This document shows, one piece after another, positions 40,466 to 41,318 of a stretch of DNA of 41,318 bases (positions are counted from its first letter, which is position 1; every line of letters begins with the position of its first letter). The translations under genes and the position numbers were made by a program. A model generated the notes under the pieces. That model made no database searches. It was not told the DNA's origin and saw nothing but the letters and a program-made list of their open reading frames with translations. This DNA comes from Mesonia sp. (GTDB lineage: Bacteria > Bacteroidota > Bacteroidia > Flavobacteriales > Flavobacteriaceae): positions 1-41,318 of the forward strand of contig DTTX01000050.1 of the NCBI GenBank assembly GCA_012964435.1. The letters run 5' to 3'.

Positions 40466-41318
40466 TGCAGGACCAAGAATTTTAAAAATATCTTCTGTTG
40501 AAATTTTTACGTTATACTCTTCTTCCATCGCAATATTCTTAGCCACATAACGAACCACTTTCGCCAATTGCTTTTCTAAACCACGAACTCCGGATTCTCT
40601 AGTATAACCTTCAATTATTTTTTCAAATTGAGACTTACCTAATTTAATATCTTTTGCTTTGATACCGTGCTCTTTTAATTGCTTCGGAAGTAAATGGCGT
40701 TTAGCGATTTCAACTTTTTCTTCAATCGTATAACCTGTCATATTAATGATCTCCATACGATCTCTTAATGCAGGCTGGATGGTATTTAAACTATTTGAAG
40801 TTGCGATAAACATTACCTTAGAAAGGTCAAATCCTAACTCTAAAAAGTTATCATGAAATTCGCTATTCTGCTCAGGGTCCAAAACCTCTAATAAAGCTGA
40901 AGAAGGATCTCCCTGATGACTATTTCCTAATTTATCGATTTCATCTAAAACAAAAACAGGATTACTGGTTCTGGCTTTTTTCAAACTCTGAATAATTCTA
41001 CCCGGCATCGCACCAATATACGTTTTACGGTGACCTCTAATTTCTGCTTCATCACGTAAACCACCTAAAGAAATTCTTACATATTCCCTACCTAAAGATT
41101 CTGCAATAGATTTCCCTAAAGAAGTTTTACCAACTCCCGGAGGTCCGTATAAACATAAAATTGGAGACTTCATATCGTTACGAAGCTTAAGCACGGCAAG
41201 ATATTCAATAATTCTACGCTTAACTTCTTCTAGACCATAATGATCGCGGTCTAATATTTTTTGAGCTCTTTTTAAATCGAATTTATCCTTGCTGAATTCG
41301 TTCCAAGGTAAATCTAAA

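Larger units (their letters stand above)
39867..41318 (-). pseudogene. lon: ATP-dependent protease Lon, frame-disrupted and cut by the window edge
   Basis: Lon is the AAA+ serine protease of the cytoplasm. The frame is open from 41318 ([18 protein letters not shown]) through Walker [14 protein letters not shown] and Walker [10 protein letters not shown] to KILGPA. It then reads [10 protein letters not shown] and stops at 40421. The expected continuation (about 14 codons, KFxxD...AG before VVTGLAW) is replaced by 38 bp identical to 40185-40222. The reading frame resumes shifted as [12 protein letters not shown] and runs through [13 protein letters not shown], the catalytic Ser in DGPSAGITM and Lys in [12 protein letters not shown], to 39867. 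The first ATG after the break is at 40319. Either a true mutation or an assembly error; apart from this junction the protein looks intact. Confidence 0.85.

Overview
The window is AT-rich DNA from a member of the Bacteroidota, most likely a marine-type Flavobacteriaceae (Gramella/Zunongwangia/Salegentibacter-like; the genus cannot be fixed from sequence alone). The reasons are Bacteroidota-type promoters (TTG about 18-19 bp before TAnnTTTG, with perfect -7 elements in front of many genes and both tRNAs), little use of Shine-Dalgarno sequences, signal peptides ending in Ala|Gln, and gene families typical of the group: bacillithiol deacetylase BshB1, a DUF4129/DUF4350/MoxR/DUF58 operon, YadA-head surface proteins and an Npt-type transporter fused to HEAT repeats. 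Most of it is ordinary chromosome; no insertion sequence, prophage or CRISPR array was seen.

Layout. 1-3.5 kb: the 5' end of an FMN reductase, lpdA, and an Lrp-type regulator divergent from a methionine gamma-lyase-like enzyme. 3.5-6.5 kb: two secreted beta-roll surface proteins with different repeat periods. 6.7-11.5 kb: a NhaC antiporter, bshB1, tRNA-His, an unknown lipoprotein and an M28 peptidase. 11.6-12.8 kb: tRNA-Ser, then about 1 kb of non-coding mosaic repeats (three heptamer arrays, a dispersed CTTCG/GGCTCA motif and a duplicated 26-bp module). 12.8-16.5 kb: a secreted unknown protein, a small membrane protein, a type II NADH dehydrogenase, and an ECF sigma factor with a membrane partner. 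16.6-24.6 kb: the most interesting block. 24.7-28.3 kb: acyltransferase, Nudix hydrolase, cyclophilin lipoprotein, TRIC-type channel and RDD protein. 28.4-34.5 kb: a tightly coupled SpoIIM/DUF4129/DUF4350/MoxR/DUF58 operon. 34.6-41.3 kb: a DUF2141 protein, oxyR, dnaK, an L-serine dehydratase and a damaged lon running off the right edge.

The best candidate for an undescribed system is at 16.6-24.6 kb. Two convergent two-gene operons encode (i) a secreted protein with a phosphohistidine swivel domain followed by a PPDK-type ATP-grasp domain, the order found in plant glucan water dikinase rather than in PEP synthase, plus an SxxK serine hydrolase, and (ii) a second SxxK serine hydrolase plus a nucleotide (ATP/ADP)-transporter-family protein fused to HEAT repeats. 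I infer an envelope pathway in which a nucleotide exchanger supplies ATP to a periplasmic dikinase, with penicillin-binding-fold hydrolases acting on the same cell-wall or glycan target. An 11-bp perfect inverted repeat lies across the promoter of the dikinase operon.

Two other observations stand out. A 38-bp segment of lon is duplicated exactly into an upstream site of the same gene, replacing a conserved stretch and shifting the frame. And three intergenic sites match a sigma-54-like pattern (TGGCAY-N5-TTGA), each correctly oriented, upstream of dnaK, one serine hydrolase and the unknown lipoprotein.
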